Of a DNA stretch of 64,000 bases, positions 1-9,877 are shown one piece after another. The DNA comes from Ascochyta rabiei (taxonomy: Eukaryota > Ascomycota > Dothideomycetes > Pleosporales > Didymellaceae). The stretch is from NCBI RefSeq assembly GCF_004011695.2, contig NC_082424.1, positions 434,001 to 498,000 of the forward strand, in the 5' to 3' direction. The translations under genes were made by a program, and so were the position numbers. The stretch's first letter is position 1. Each line of letters begins with the position of its first letter. The notes below the pieces were generated by a model. That model was not told the DNA's origin and ran no database searches. It saw nothing but the letters and a program-made list of their open reading frames with translations.

Positions 1-979
1 AGTCTGAAAGACTTCCCCTTGCCCATGCGTTCCTCGCCCAATCCGCGGGACTTGACGCCACCCTCCCGCAGACGCGCAACTGCGATGGCACGCTCACGTT
101 CGGTGAGGCGCGAGCTTGTAGCTGGGAAGTCGAGGAGGATGAAGGATGCGACACCAGCCCAGATGATGGTAGCAACGCCTTCGACGATGAAGAGCCTAGC
201 CTTTGATCAGTTTCTGCGACGCAAAGTCTTGATGTGGATGAACTTACCATCGCCATCCGCGCAGACCTCCGGTGCCCTCCATACCACCGGTGATGGCGCC
301 TGCCAACAAGCCGCCAAAGCATCCGGACAAGATTGCTGCACTCATGTAAATACCGAAGCGCTTCGACTGCTCGTCGCGCTTGTACCAGGACGAGATGATA
401 AGCAGGATACCCGGAGCTGCATGTTTGTTAGCTGTTGTGCTCGTTGGAGAGACGGTAGACCAATCGTACAGAATCCAGCCTCGAACACACCCACAAAGAT
501 GCGGAGCACTACGAGATGGTGGAAGTGGTTGATCGCGGCCATGACGCATGTCAATGCACCCCAGATGGCCATGATGGCTGGGAGATACAGGGACGGCTTC
601 CATCGGACAAGGATCATGTTGGAACCGGGCTCAAACGCCACGTAGGTCACAAAGAAGACGACCAGTGCGATGGAGTATTCGTTCGAGGTCAGCTTGAGGT
701 CGTCTGCCATTCCGGCAATCTTCGCGTTTCCAATGCTGGTGGTGCTGAGTCAGTATACGGCGATGGACCAGAGAGGGATGAGAATCACTTTGTGCGATCC
801 ATGTAACTCAGGAGATACATGAGCCAGATGGTTGGCAGAAGATACAGGTCGATCTTTCTGACCAGCTTCTTCTCCTCCTCGGGCGTCCATGTCAGCTCCT
901 CCGAGACCTCGAAGTGATCCTTTGAAGGATCCATCACTTTGAGGTCGGCGGCGTCGTATGACTTTGGTGTTTCCGACAT
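1..979 (-). CDS. MFS transporter, Dal5/Tna1-like (allantoate permease) family, 5' part only
   Basis: This is the N-terminal part of a plasma-membrane proton-coupled importer of small organic anions. The family includes the yeast allantoate/ureidosuccinate and nicotinate permeases; the actual substrate cannot be read here. Exons are 789-979, 470-735, 248-416 and 1-195, and the gene runs off the left edge. The introns are 53, 53 and 52 bp with GT-AG ends, and all three join in frame. The first junction creates the family motif YMDRTNIGNAKIAGM at the end of helix 1. Later blocks are SSWYKRDEQSKRFG and RGWRWLFIVEG, both typical of the family. The ATG at 977-979 opens a hydrophilic cytosolic tail of about 45 residues before helix 1. 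The gene is transcribed away from the SDR gene, so the two may share regulation. Confidence 0.9.
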
Positions 980-1730
980 GGTACGTTATCCAGTTATGTG
1001 GCGAACCGTTGGGATGAAGAGGTGGCAGGGAGAAAAAGAGGTCGTAGCAGTAGTCAAGAGATCTCTGGTATCTACAGTGCTACTGACAGATGCAGTCGAG
1101 ATGATCGTCCCGATGGAGAGGTTCCGCAAGATCTTTATAGGAAAGGAGCTGGGGACGCATTCAGCTCTCCTCGATGTTCTGAACAAGCTTAGACCACCCC
1201 GGATTCATGGTGTCTTGCTCGACCCCAGAACTTCCCCAGAGGCGGGGAGATGTTGACCGGCTCGCTGGGCAGGGGCCCAGAGTTTCGAACTAGCGAGCCT
1301 CGTCTATTGGCTGACGAGTCGCTTGGTTAGGGCGTAGTGGACGTCCACTTGCCTGGAGCATCTTTCCAGCAAAGCCACGTCTCGAGACGATGACTAGCGT
1401 GCCTCTGAGATGCGGAGAAGTGCTACGGATTAGAGGCGCTAGACCAGGACGATCCACCAGCTCGTTGCGAGGAGCCTCGACGCGCAGCTTGACACAGCGC
1501 CGTGCAGAAACCGGAGCATGTTGAGTTTTGTGACGGGTTGAATTCGGCAACATCTCTCCGTATTCGGTCGCCACAGAGCATGTGGAGTTGGAAGTTGACC
1601 GATACTTAAACGTTCCACTGCCTGGCAAGTACAATGTCGGACCACCAAACACCTTCAGCTTCCCTTCCTTTCGCTACACCTTCCGTTGTACTTTTCACTC
1701 GCCAGAGTTTCTCAATCACACACCCGCAAC
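980..1730. promoter_or_regulatory. Divergent intergenic region between the MFS transporter and the SDR gene
   Basis: These 751 bp hold no convincing coding sequence. Both flanking genes start outward from here, so both promoters must lie in this interval. The SDR start is preceded by a pyrimidine-rich leader (about 1650-1715), a common arrangement in filamentous fungi. I could not assign specific factor sites. Confidence 0.5.
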
Positions 1731-2630
1731 ATGTCTCCTTCAGCCATCGCTCCTGAAGCCGCGCCTTTGTCTACCAATGGCCAGACTAACGGAAATGCGC
1801 CGGAGATTGTCGAGCAAACCGGCATTCCACCTTACCTGTCGACCATGCCAAGCGAGGAGTTTGACTGGAAAGTCTCGCTGAAGAACAAAGTCATTGCTGT
1901 CACTGGAGCGAATCGCGGTATTGGCCTTGGTCTTGCCACAGTCTTTCTGGCAAATGAGGCCGCCCATGTGTACTCGCTGGATCTGTTCGAACCCGGAGAG
2001 GAATTTGCAGCGCTCCAGAAGGCAAACCCAAAACGCGTCCACTACCTGAGCTGTAACGTGACCTCAGAAGAGAGCGTTACCAAGGCAATTGATCAGATTG
2101 TTGCTCAAACTGGTCGCATCGACGGAATGGTTGCCAATGCCGGCATGACAAAGCACCAGTCGGCCCTCGACTTCGACCAGGCTCAGCTCGAACAGATGTT
2201 CAACCTCAATGTCTTTGGCGCGTACTACTGTGCGACTGCGACTGCAAAGAAGTTCATCGAGCTTGGCATCAAGGGCAGCATTGTCTTCACCGCCTCAATG
2301 ACTTCGTACCGACCCAACCGAGCTGGACCGTCTGCACCATACGGCGGGTCCAAGGCGGCCGTTCGCAACATGGCACACACTCTCTCTATGGAATGGGCAA
2401 AGCACGGTATCCGCGTGAACAGCATTTCGCCAGGGTTCGTCAGGACGCAGATGACGTACAAGATCGAGCGCGCTCCGGATTTCGCCGAGAAGATGCATTA
2501 CTACGGGGGCATGCCCAGGTTGGCCGACCCCAGGGAATTGGGAGGCGGATACGTGTACCTGCTCAGTGACAGCGCCTCCTACACAACGGGCATCGACATC
2601 CCAATTGCGGGTATTGTGGGCGCGTGGTAG
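1731..2630 (+). CDS. Short-chain dehydrogenase/reductase, polyol/sorbose-reductase-like
   Basis: This is a classical SDR of 299 aa in a single exon. The Rossmann nucleotide-binding motif TGANRGIGLG is near residue 50, followed by VANAG and the catalytic Ser...YGGSK (Tyr and Lys three apart). The NSISPGFVRTQM block and the C-terminus GIDIPIAGIVGAW are of the type seen in fungal NADPH-dependent sorbose reductase and mannitol/arabinitol dehydrogenases, so reversible ketose/polyol interconversion is the best guess. The substrate is not proved. I chose the ATG at 1731 over the upstream in-frame ATG at 1686 because it has A at -3 and gives a usual family length. The first 45 residues are a Ser/Pro/Asn-rich extension without an obvious targeting signal. 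It is divergent from the MFS gene and upstream of the Zn2Cys6 gene. Confidence 0.88.
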   Translation: MSPSAIAPEAAPLSTNGQTNGNAPEIVEQTGIPPYLSTMPSEEFDWKVSLKNKVIAVTGANRGIGLGLATVFLANEAAHVYSLDLFEPGEEFAALQKANPKRVHYLSCNVTSEESVTKAIDQIVAQTGRIDGMVANAGMTKHQSALDFDQAQLEQMFNLNVFGAYYCATATAKKFIELGIKGSIVFTASMTSYRPNRAGPSAPYGGSKAAVRNMAHTLSMEWAKHGIRVNSISPGFVRTQMTYKIERAPDFAEKMHYYGGMPRLADPRELGGGYVYLLSDSASYTTGIDIPIAGIVGAW

Positions 2631-3325
2631 AAGAAGGCTGGCTGGTTGAAGGTCGTTGCATCGGAAGGAGTTACGGTACAGGTTGATGATTTCGATTCCC
2701 ATAGTATGAAATTCATGGATGATTTTGTTCAATGCGAAAACCGTTTGCCAAGTGACAAGGTTCGCAATGCATGTTGGTGCCATGGTGGTGCGTCTTTCGA
2801 TTGCGAGAGCAGCAGCCCACATGGGCAGGAAAGTGGCCCTGATCAAGCCACGTGTCGAAGAGACGCAGTACATGAAAGCAGCGCCCGATGCATGTCTCTC
2901 AGCATCAAACAGAAACTCTCCTATTTCTCCTATGGCAGCTCTAACTATCACAGTGTGACAACAGCTACCAGGTATGCGGGTTCAGGATGGTAGCGGCTTC
3001 AAGGTTACCCGCAGTTGGGAAATGCTGGGTCCGCTACCAAAGCCAAGCGAGCCGCCATTCCGCCTGAATTTCTGCGAACTGCTCAGGTACTCGAACAACG
3101 AGTCTGTGTGATCATCTCTGAAACCGAAAGCTCATGTACTGAATTCTAGTTTACATCACGTGGCTCAACTCCGCTCCTGCAGAACTGAACTGCCGGCGTC
3201 AAAACTGGTTTGTGTCCCCACACAACACGAGCTCCAGCAAATCAGCCCGTTCGACTGACGCATCTTTTGCTGGTACTCTCGACCTCGAAGCGAAGCCAAC
3301 TCAGCATGCGCAGCCCCATTCCGTA
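2631..3325. other. Intergenic region between the SDR and Zn2Cys6 genes
   Basis: Nothing coding is recognisable in these roughly 700 bp. They contain the SDR 3' end and the promoter of the regulator gene. An open frame runs in from about 3212 into the first regulator exon, but its first codon is GTG, so I place the start at 3326. Confidence 0.5.
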
Positions 3326-5401
3326 ATGCCGGTTACATCAGCATGCGTTCCGAAACCGCGAAAGCCGCGTCCTTCAAGAGCAAAGGGATTGAGAACAACT
3401 TCAGGTTGGTAAGTGAACCCTGGCCTACGTCGGCTGGGTTACGCCAAATTCGTACGCCGGAAAATAGGACGCCCGTCAAGATGATTACGAAACCAGCCAT
3501 GTTGGACCTAGAGCTAATCGAAAATTCAGCTTAACATGCAGATCGCGTCGGATTAAATGTGACGAACAGAGACCACGTTGCGCAACATGCATCAAGTCAA
3601 GCAGAGAATGTCGGTATGCGTCACTCACCGATGCTTCAGCGAGCGCAACAACAGATGGATCGATGCCACCGGCGCAAGCAAGTTCATCGCCGGCACTGGC
3701 CAGGAAGTCGATTATCAGTGATGCTCAGTTTACCAACTCGCCGGAGCTGCACTTCGATTCACCCTTGACGACTGCAAGCATAGCTTCGATGCCATCGCCA
3801 AACTCAGCTCCCTATGAGTGGTACGACCTACTTGCTGAAGATGCAATTCAAAACGTTGCCAAATATAATCTTAATCTGGACGTCGATAAGCCTTGCATTT
3901 CGCAACGACAAAGTCCTGAACCAGAGCCGCCAGCTCTGGATCCTCAATTGCGATCGCCAGACCAAGACAACGACACACGATTGCCATCGCCGAATCAGAA
4001 CCAAAGGCCGCCCTCAACTGTACAAGAACAGTGGAACTCTGTTGAGAGCATACCCCTGACTGAAGATGAGTTGGTACTTTTCCAACACTACGTCGCAGTA
4101 GTAGGTCCAATACTGGATCTTTGCGACCCTACGCAACAATTCTCAACCGCTGTGCCTCGCCTCGCTGTACACAACTTAGGCTTGCTGAAATCCTTGCTCG
4201 CAGTAGCAGCGCGTCATCTTGTTGCGTTGAATCGATCCTCGTTCCCGCAGCCCACTAGCAATTCTAATATAGGGAATCCACTTATCAATGTGGCCACACA
4301 ATACTACTACGAGACTCTTCATTACCTCTCTCAGAACCTGAATCATGGTAGTTACTCAAAGTCTAGAGAAATAATTGCAACAGCCCTTTTGATCAGCACT
4401 TATGAGATGTTCGACGCTGAAGGGCAGTATAACAACGGTGCATGGGAGCGCCATCTGCGTGGAATCTTCTGGATCCAGCGGTCACAGAACAACAATGGGT
4501 CAGTACCACCCTACCTATGCATTGACAACTGTGGTACGGAGTCTGGTATTACTCATGTACACGTTATCTGGGCACCTGCACTCAACATGAAGGCGCGAAG
4601 AGTGCAGACCAAGCATGGCTGATACAAGCGCAGTGAATGCAAGGATCCACTCCGGAGAGCAGCGTGGTGGAGCTGGATCCGTCAGGACTCTTGGGTCGCA
4701 TTTCGCGAGGGCCGCCGAGTTTTGACTATTTGGAGGCCGCTTCAACGGCTAGATGATCTTACGCCTGATGAGCTCTGTCTTAGGATCATCTACATTTGCG
4801 GAAGATGCGTCGACTTTGCTTCCGCCGAGTCAGTGAAGAAGTACGACGTGGGTACTCGAGTAGATCAGGGCAAGAAGCTCACTCAGGCCTTGAACGACTG
4901 GTACAGTATGCTTGGATCTTCGTTTCAGCCAATATACAAACCCGCATTACCGGCACCAGACACCTTCTTCTCGCCAATATGGATCCATCCTCCATCGCAC
5001 GCGGCTGCGATACAGACGTTCCACTTCTCCCGTATCATTGTTACTATCAATGAGCCTTCCCCAGGCGGTATGGAAGACATGCATCACCGCCAACGTCTCT
5101 TAGACAATAGCGTGGAAACCATCTGTGGGATTGCCAGTACGCATCAAGGCAAAGAGATCCCAAGCGCTATGATCAACGTGAAGGCTTTATACGCAGGTGA
5201 GAGGCAGTCTTGTGGACTCGGCTCTTACGCTTGGCTGACATTTCTGCAGCTGGTCTTGCTGTGCGAGACCCTGTCAAACGAGCAGCCGTTGTTCGTCTCC
5301 TGGATCAAACACTCGAAATCACCAAGTTCCCCCAAAGAGCCTTCTACAAGATCTGGCACGATATTGGCAAACAGAACAATAGATTCGAGCTTATTTGCTA
5401 A
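3326..5401 (+). CDS. Zn2Cys6 fungal transcription factor
   Basis: This is a nuclear zinc-cluster regulator of 588 aa. Exons are 3326-3408, 3530-4498, 4634-5196 and 5250-5401. Intron 1 (121 bp, branch-like CTAAT before the acceptor) splits the codon of the first cluster cysteine. After joining, the cluster reads GCLTCRSRRIKCDE, followed by RCATCIKSSREC, giving all six cysteines. A Ser/Pro/Gln-rich linker follows, then the fungal-specific TF domain with its hallmark WWSWIRQDSWVAFREGR just after intron 2. Introns 2 and 3 are 135 and 53 bp and keep frame (NNNG/ECKD and YA/AGLAV). The position between an SDR/transporter pair and an aldolase suggests a pathway-specific regulator of those genes, which is an inference. 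The ATG at 3326 is the first in-frame ATG of exon 1. Confidence 0.85.
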
Positions 5402-6005
5402 ACTGCTATGCGGCTATACACAGTCGCCTCGACTACCTAGAGACCAGGAAATGTCGCTTCGATTACAGGCTCGTGTGTCCACGGAGCTCGATTGACCATT
5501 CCAAGACTGTCGTGTAAATGTACCGAGTGTGCAAGAGTTTCGTACAAGACATGCATGACTAGCAACGTTGGGAGCCGACCTCGTCAAAAGCTTCAGCCGC
5601 GATACGAGGAGCATGACCAAGTGGTCTCGTCGTTCCATCGTTTCGGTTTCTGCACGGCGATGTGGGGATCGCCAACGCGGGGTAGGTGGTGGCAACGATC
5701 CACACCTTTGACCGTCTTGCCTCGAGACGGCGCAGGTTCGGCCTAGCTTTAAGCCTATCCTCGGCAGCAGACAGAGAGCAGGGTATGCGCGTCGGCTATG
5801 CATTTCTGTGGAACTCGACTCGAGCACCAATCATAACGCTTGCATGCCGCAAGACCTCCGTTCACGTCTACCTTCTGGCCAGAAGGCCGCGCTTCGACAC
5901 AAGTCTACAGCTGTTGTGTTTTGGCGCGCCTTTTACCTGTGAGCCCTCGGACTTCTCAAGCCTACACACCGATAACACCATCCGCACAATTCTTTCAAGA
6001 ACAAC
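5402..6005. other. Intergenic region upstream of the aldolase gene
   Basis: These 604 bp lie between the regulator stop and the aldolase start. Scattered open frames show no family resemblance. A CA-rich tract with CACC/CACA runs (about 5960-6003) directly precedes the ATG and is probably the 5' leader. Confidence 0.45.
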
Positions 6006-6973
6006 ATGGCAGGTCTTCAAGAGAATCGTACGCTGCGCATCCTCAATGCTGCAGCCGCAGGCAAATATGGCGTTCTTTCAGCAATTGCGTAAGTCGGTTC
6101 GTAGCAGTCATACGACAGCAGTGCTTACGCGAATACAGCTACAATGTCGAACACCTCACCGCGCTTGTCCATGCCGCTGAAGCACGACGTTCGCCTCTAA
6201 TCATCCAACTCTTCCCGTCAACACTCACGCAACTTCCACTACTTGCGCACGCAGCCGCACAGGCAGTGAAGACCGCGACTGTGCCGCTGTCATTACATAT
6301 CGATCACGCACAGAACGAAGAGCAGATCCGAGAGATCATCGCGACACTGCCAGTCGACTCAGTCATGGTCGACATGTCACATTATGAGGAGGCCGAAAAC
6401 CTGGAGAAAACAGAGCGCTTGACAAAAGAATGCCATGCAAAGGGCATCGCTGTGGAGGCTGAGAGTGGAAGGATAAATGGCGGCGAAGACGGGATCGCAG
6501 ACACGGGGGATCTAGAAGGCAAGGACTCGATTGAATGAACTTGGAAGCACACCACTGACATTTCAGCAGCACTGTTTACATCCCCTGAAGATGTCGATAA
6601 ATTCATCTCTGTCGGGATCGACATCCTCGCGCCTTCTATCGGCAACATCCACGGCGACTACGGGCCTTCGGGCCCTGCAGAAGGACAGATCCACTTCGAC
6701 CGCCTCGAAGCTATCAACAAGCAAGTCAACAACCGCGTGCTAGTCGCGCTGCATGGAACAAACGACTTCCCGGCTGAAGTCATGAAGAGGTGTATACGCG
6801 CCGGTGCGATAAAGCTGAATGTCAATAAGCTCTTGCTAGAAGTGGGGAATGAGGTGCTCAGGAAAAACGCAGCCAGCACGCCACTAGTAAAGCTGATTGA
6901 CCAACAAATGGAAGCCGTACAAGCGGAGACAGAGCGATGGATGGACATTTGTGGAAGCAGTGGAAAGGCGTGA
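6006..6973 (+). CDS. Class II (zinc-dependent) ketose-bisphosphate aldolase family protein
   Basis: This is a TIM-barrel class II aldolase homologue of 289 aa. The family cleaves fructose- or tagatose-1,6-bisphosphate and related ketoses, using Zn2+ held by His and Glu. Exons are 6006-6088, 6139-6518 and 6567-6973. Visible motifs are SLHIDHAQNEEQI (catalytic Asp and Zn-binding His), VMVDMSHYEEAENL, VEAESGRINGGEDG (Zn-site region), APSIGNIHGDYGPSGP (Zn His) and VALHGTNDFP followed by KLNVNK. The usual phosphate-binding GGSG/GASG of the HG-S/T-G loop is replaced by GTND, so the substrate may differ from the classical bisphosphates. Intron 1 is a normal 50-bp GT-AG intron. Intron 2 is 48 bp with a GC donor (AAG/GCAAGG) and a tandem CAGCAG acceptor. 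Cytosolic location is inferred from the lack of any targeting sequence. Confidence 0.85.
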
Positions 6974-7306
6974 TAGGACAGGCTAGTAGAAAGAATGTGT
7001 GTTGCAAGAGGTCCTGTAGACAGGCAGGTTTCTGTGAGCTATTCAATAGAAACCAATATTTGAGAACGATGATCCAACCAGACTTCGCAACTTGGCTTAT
7101 GGCGTTCGTGTCGGCGCAGAAATTCGTCTTCCACCGTGCTATTGTGCTTCGAGCCCCTCCTTGCCCCGCACTTGACAGAATATTTGCAGCATCACCGACT
7201 CCAACAAGCTCTCACATCCACGAAGACGATAAAACTCGGCAGATGGTTTTGCGAATTACGATATAAGTTTTTGTTTTTTGACACTTATCATAGCACCAAC
7301 GAACAT
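6974..7306. other. Aldolase 3' region and tRNA 5' flank
   Basis: No gene is seen in these 333 bp. A T-rich tract (about 7264-7280) lies shortly before the tRNA start. Confidence 0.4.
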
Positions 7307-7442
7307 GGTTTTGTAGTGTACGTTCTTCCCTGATCAATTCAATCCGATCAACCACTAATCCCTAACAGGTAGCGGTTATCACTCCGGATTCTGATCACCT
7401 CAGTATCTTCCGGCAACCCCGGTTCGATTCCGGGCAAGACCT
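7307..7442 (+). tRNA. tRNA-Gln (anticodon CUG) carrying two intervening sequences
   Basis: Read with both insertions removed, the gene gives a 72-nt cloverleaf. The acceptor stem is GGTTTTG (7307-7313) pairing with CAAGACC (7435-7441), with a single T.G wobble. The D-arm is GTG/CAC; its loop TAGCGGTTA lies downstream of the first insertion. The anticodon stem is CCGGA/TCCGG (7384-7388 and 7409-7413) around TTCTGAT with anticodon CTG at 7391-7393. The T-arm is CCCGG/CCGGG with loop TTCGATT. Box B GGTTCGATTCC is intact, and a Pol III T-run terminator follows at 7444-7450. The second insertion, 7395-7407 (13 nt), starts one base after the anticodon, the canonical nuclear tRNA intron position. 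The first, 7318-7368 (51 nt), lies in the D-arm and splits box A; it is listed separately. The gene may be functional or a disrupted pseudogene. Confidence 0.75.
7318..7368 (+). other. Spliceosomal-like 51-nt intervening sequence inside the tRNA-Gln D-arm
   Basis: The insert starts GTACGT, contains a branch-like CACTAATC (7353-7360) and ends AACAG, so it has all the signals of a fungal mRNA intron. Its 51-nt length equals introns 1 and 3 of the biotin carboxylase gene 2.5 kb away. The triplet GTA is present at both borders (7318-7320 and 7369-7371), so it could equally be an insertion with a 3-bp target duplication. Removing it restores a contiguous D-arm (GTGTAGCGGTTATCAC) and an 11-of-11 box A match (TAGTGTAGCGG). 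Confidence 0.65.
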
Positions 7443-7443
7443 C

Positions 7444-7450
7444 TTTTTTT
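7444..7450 (+). terminator. RNA polymerase III terminator of tRNA-Gln
   Basis: A run of seven T residues begins two bases after the discriminator base of the tRNA, as expected for a Pol III terminator. Confidence 0.7.
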
Positions 7451-7613
7451 GCAGCTCCCTGTGGCTGGGGGACGGTGCATCGCCCACCGACGACTAGTAG
7501 CGGTGGTAGAGTCAAATGACTCGTGTCGATTGGGCAGGACTTTGTTTTTGGAGCTGGGTTTTTGGTACGTCTATTTTCGCTCTTCAACGGAGTTCTCGAT
7601 TGTCATTTTGCAC

Positions 7614-9423
7614 CTATGTGAACAACGGATTTAGCTTCCCAGCAACTCTCTCCATGACCCTCTGCGGCAACAGACTCTCATACACATGGTCCACCCACTC
7701 ACAGCACGCCCTCCTTGTGTACGCTGGATCGATAATCTCTTCAATGCCAAAAGCATTCGCCGTTCTTACAGGGTTCATTAGCCGTTTGTACTCGTCCTCC
7801 AACTCCTTGTACCTCTCGTCTCTCTTCTCTTTCCCCTCTCTCCGCTCAATCTCCTTGAGCTCAAATGAGTGTCCGACCTCAATACCGCCCTCGAGTGGCA
7901 ACGACCCCCAGAGACCAGACGGCCACGCAACGCGCATCCTCGGATCACGACAGTCCAGCATGATGCCGCCCGCTACGCCGTACACGCGGCGCACAACGAC
8001 GCTGAAGATGGGCATCGTGGTAGCGTAGTACGTCGTTGCGAGCGAAATACCGTGGCGCATGGTCGCCGTGCGCTCTGCTACGGTCCCGATGGCGTACCCC
8101 GGTATATCGACAAATTGAATCAGGGGAATGTTGAACACGTCCAGGAACTTCAGCATGCGCGTTCTCTTTTGGCTCCCGAGGGCATCGAGCGCTCCGGCAT
8201 TGACTTCGCAGTTTAGAGATACGATACCGACTGGTCTCCCGTCGAACCGGGCCAGCCCGACGATGGCGGTCGTGCCCCATAGTGCACCGATTTCGAAGAA
8301 CGAGGAGCTGTCGACAACAGAGATTATGATGGTGCGGGGGTTGTACATCCTGTTTTTTGCCCGCGGTATGACGGTACGGAGGTTCTCGCAGACGCGATCG
8401 ATGGGGTCTGAGCATTTGATGGTTGGCGGTAGTTGAGTGCCAATGTTGGGTAGGTAGCTGAGTACGGTACGCAGCTGTTCAAAACATCCTGCTTCATCTG
8501 GGGCGAGATTATCGATGGTACCGTTGGTGCAGTGCATGGCTGGCCCGCCTAGATCGGTGAATGATAATCCTTCTTCGAATGTTGCGTTGGCCACGACGCT
8601 GGGTCCTGCGTTGAAAAGAGAGCCGATGTCTGCAGCCATGACTGAGAAGTGACAGGCGACCACTCTTGCGGCTCCGAGACCGATAGCTGGACCTACAACG
8701 GCGCCCAGGTTGGAGATTCCCAGATTCAACTGCTGCACAACTTGGGAGAAGGAAGGCAGTGGAGGCACGTAGGAAAAGCCAGTCGAGCGAATCGTAGTCA
8801 CAGAGCCACCGCCGGAAGATCCATCGACAAGCTTGACAATCGGCAACTTGAGAGCTATTGCGAGCTTCTCCATGTATATCTGAAGTTGTATCAGCACACT
8901 GTGAAAGAGTGGGTGTCGCTGTACTCACCGTCTTCTCCATCAACGCTCCATCAGCATGTCCAGCTCTGATTGAAAAATCGTCTGCCGTGAAAACTACCTT
9001 TCTCCCTCTCAATTTTCCAAACCCCTGGACGTTGTTCGAGGGCACATACTCAACCGGCTCTTCCTTACTCGGTCCCGTCTGCCTCCACTTGACTGTCCCA
9101 CTTACGCTGCCCACCTCCTGAAAGCTTCCTGCATCGAGCAACTGCTCAACTCTCTCCCGGACCCACAGCTTGCCTGCCTGCTTTTGCCGTACATAACCCC
9201 TGTTCTTCGGGTCCGGTGTTGCAGCGATCTTGCGTAGAGCGGTGATTTGACCCAGGATATCTGAGTAGTCGGCAGGTAGGTCTGAGTCTGCTCCTTTCCG
9301 ACGTCTGCGCTTGGGTGTGTTGGGTGTGATGTGCGCGCTGACTTGCGCGAGACGGTCGGTTGCTGTTGTGGAGGGCGTTGACGCGTCCTTGGGCGTAGAC
9401 GGGGGTTGTTTGTCACCGGCCAT
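7614..9423 (-). CDS. Acyl-CoA carboxylase, carboxyltransferase (beta) subunit
   Basis: This is a 586-aa biotin-dependent carboxyltransferase of the propionyl-/methylcrotonyl-CoA carboxylase beta type. It moves CO2 from carboxybiotin to an acyl-CoA. Exons are 8929-9423 and 7614-8879, separated by a 49-bp GT-AG intron. The splice yields the family block MEKTIYMEKLAIALK, followed by KLVDGSSGGG (acyl-CoA oxyanion-hole region). A second crotonase-like half contains FVDIPGYAIGT and YGVAGGIM. The C-terminus has the charged helix and the RRACCEWVDHVYE segment. The N-terminus is Pro/Thr/Lys-rich, with a basic KRRRRK patch and no typical mitochondrial presequence, so cytosolic action is possible. The gene is divergent from the biotin carboxylase/BCCP gene across a 454-bp promoter, strongly suggesting that the two products form one enzyme. 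The acyl substrate cannot be decided. Confidence 0.88.
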
Positions 9424-9877
9424 TTATGCGAGAAACAGCGGACGTACAACTTGAAGTGAATAGAAGTGAGAGCTCCTGCGACGGAGCAGTTCTACGGCTC
9501 ACATTGGAACGAACGATGGTGACGGGAGCGACAGGTTGAAGTCTGGGGAAGGAAAGCTGGGGAACCGAGGCACAGCAAAGCTCCCCGCGCGTCTAACCTC
9601 GTTCATCGCACTCCCGCTCCACGATCAGGGCACTCATGATTAGCATGTCTTCGAACCATGAACACCTTCAGACTCCGTTGATATCGGTGCATCTCTTTGA
9701 AAGCAGTGCCTTTCTTCGGCTTTGTTGAAGTCTAGTCTACATATTGGATTATTTGCTGCCTCACGAAGTCATTTACGACTCTCCTACGCGATTCACACAA
9801 TAGGAATAACTTAAAACCATTGTCCCAATTAGGCTCCAATCTTTTATCATTTTACAAATATTGGAGAAGAAGTCAAG
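9424..9877. promoter_or_regulatory. Bidirectional promoter of the carboxylase subunit genes
   Basis: Both carboxylase subunit genes start outward from these 454 bp. The right half becomes AT-rich before the biotin carboxylase ATG. Co-expression of the two subunits is the natural expectation. Confidence 0.6.

Noticed and set aside
3212..3325. Earlier start for the Zn2Cys6 factor
   Set aside because: The first codon of that extension is GTG. The first in-frame ATG is at 3326.
5492..5746. Cys-containing open frame downstream of the regulator
   Set aside because: It is short, has no start context or partner exons, and its cysteines do not match a known motif.
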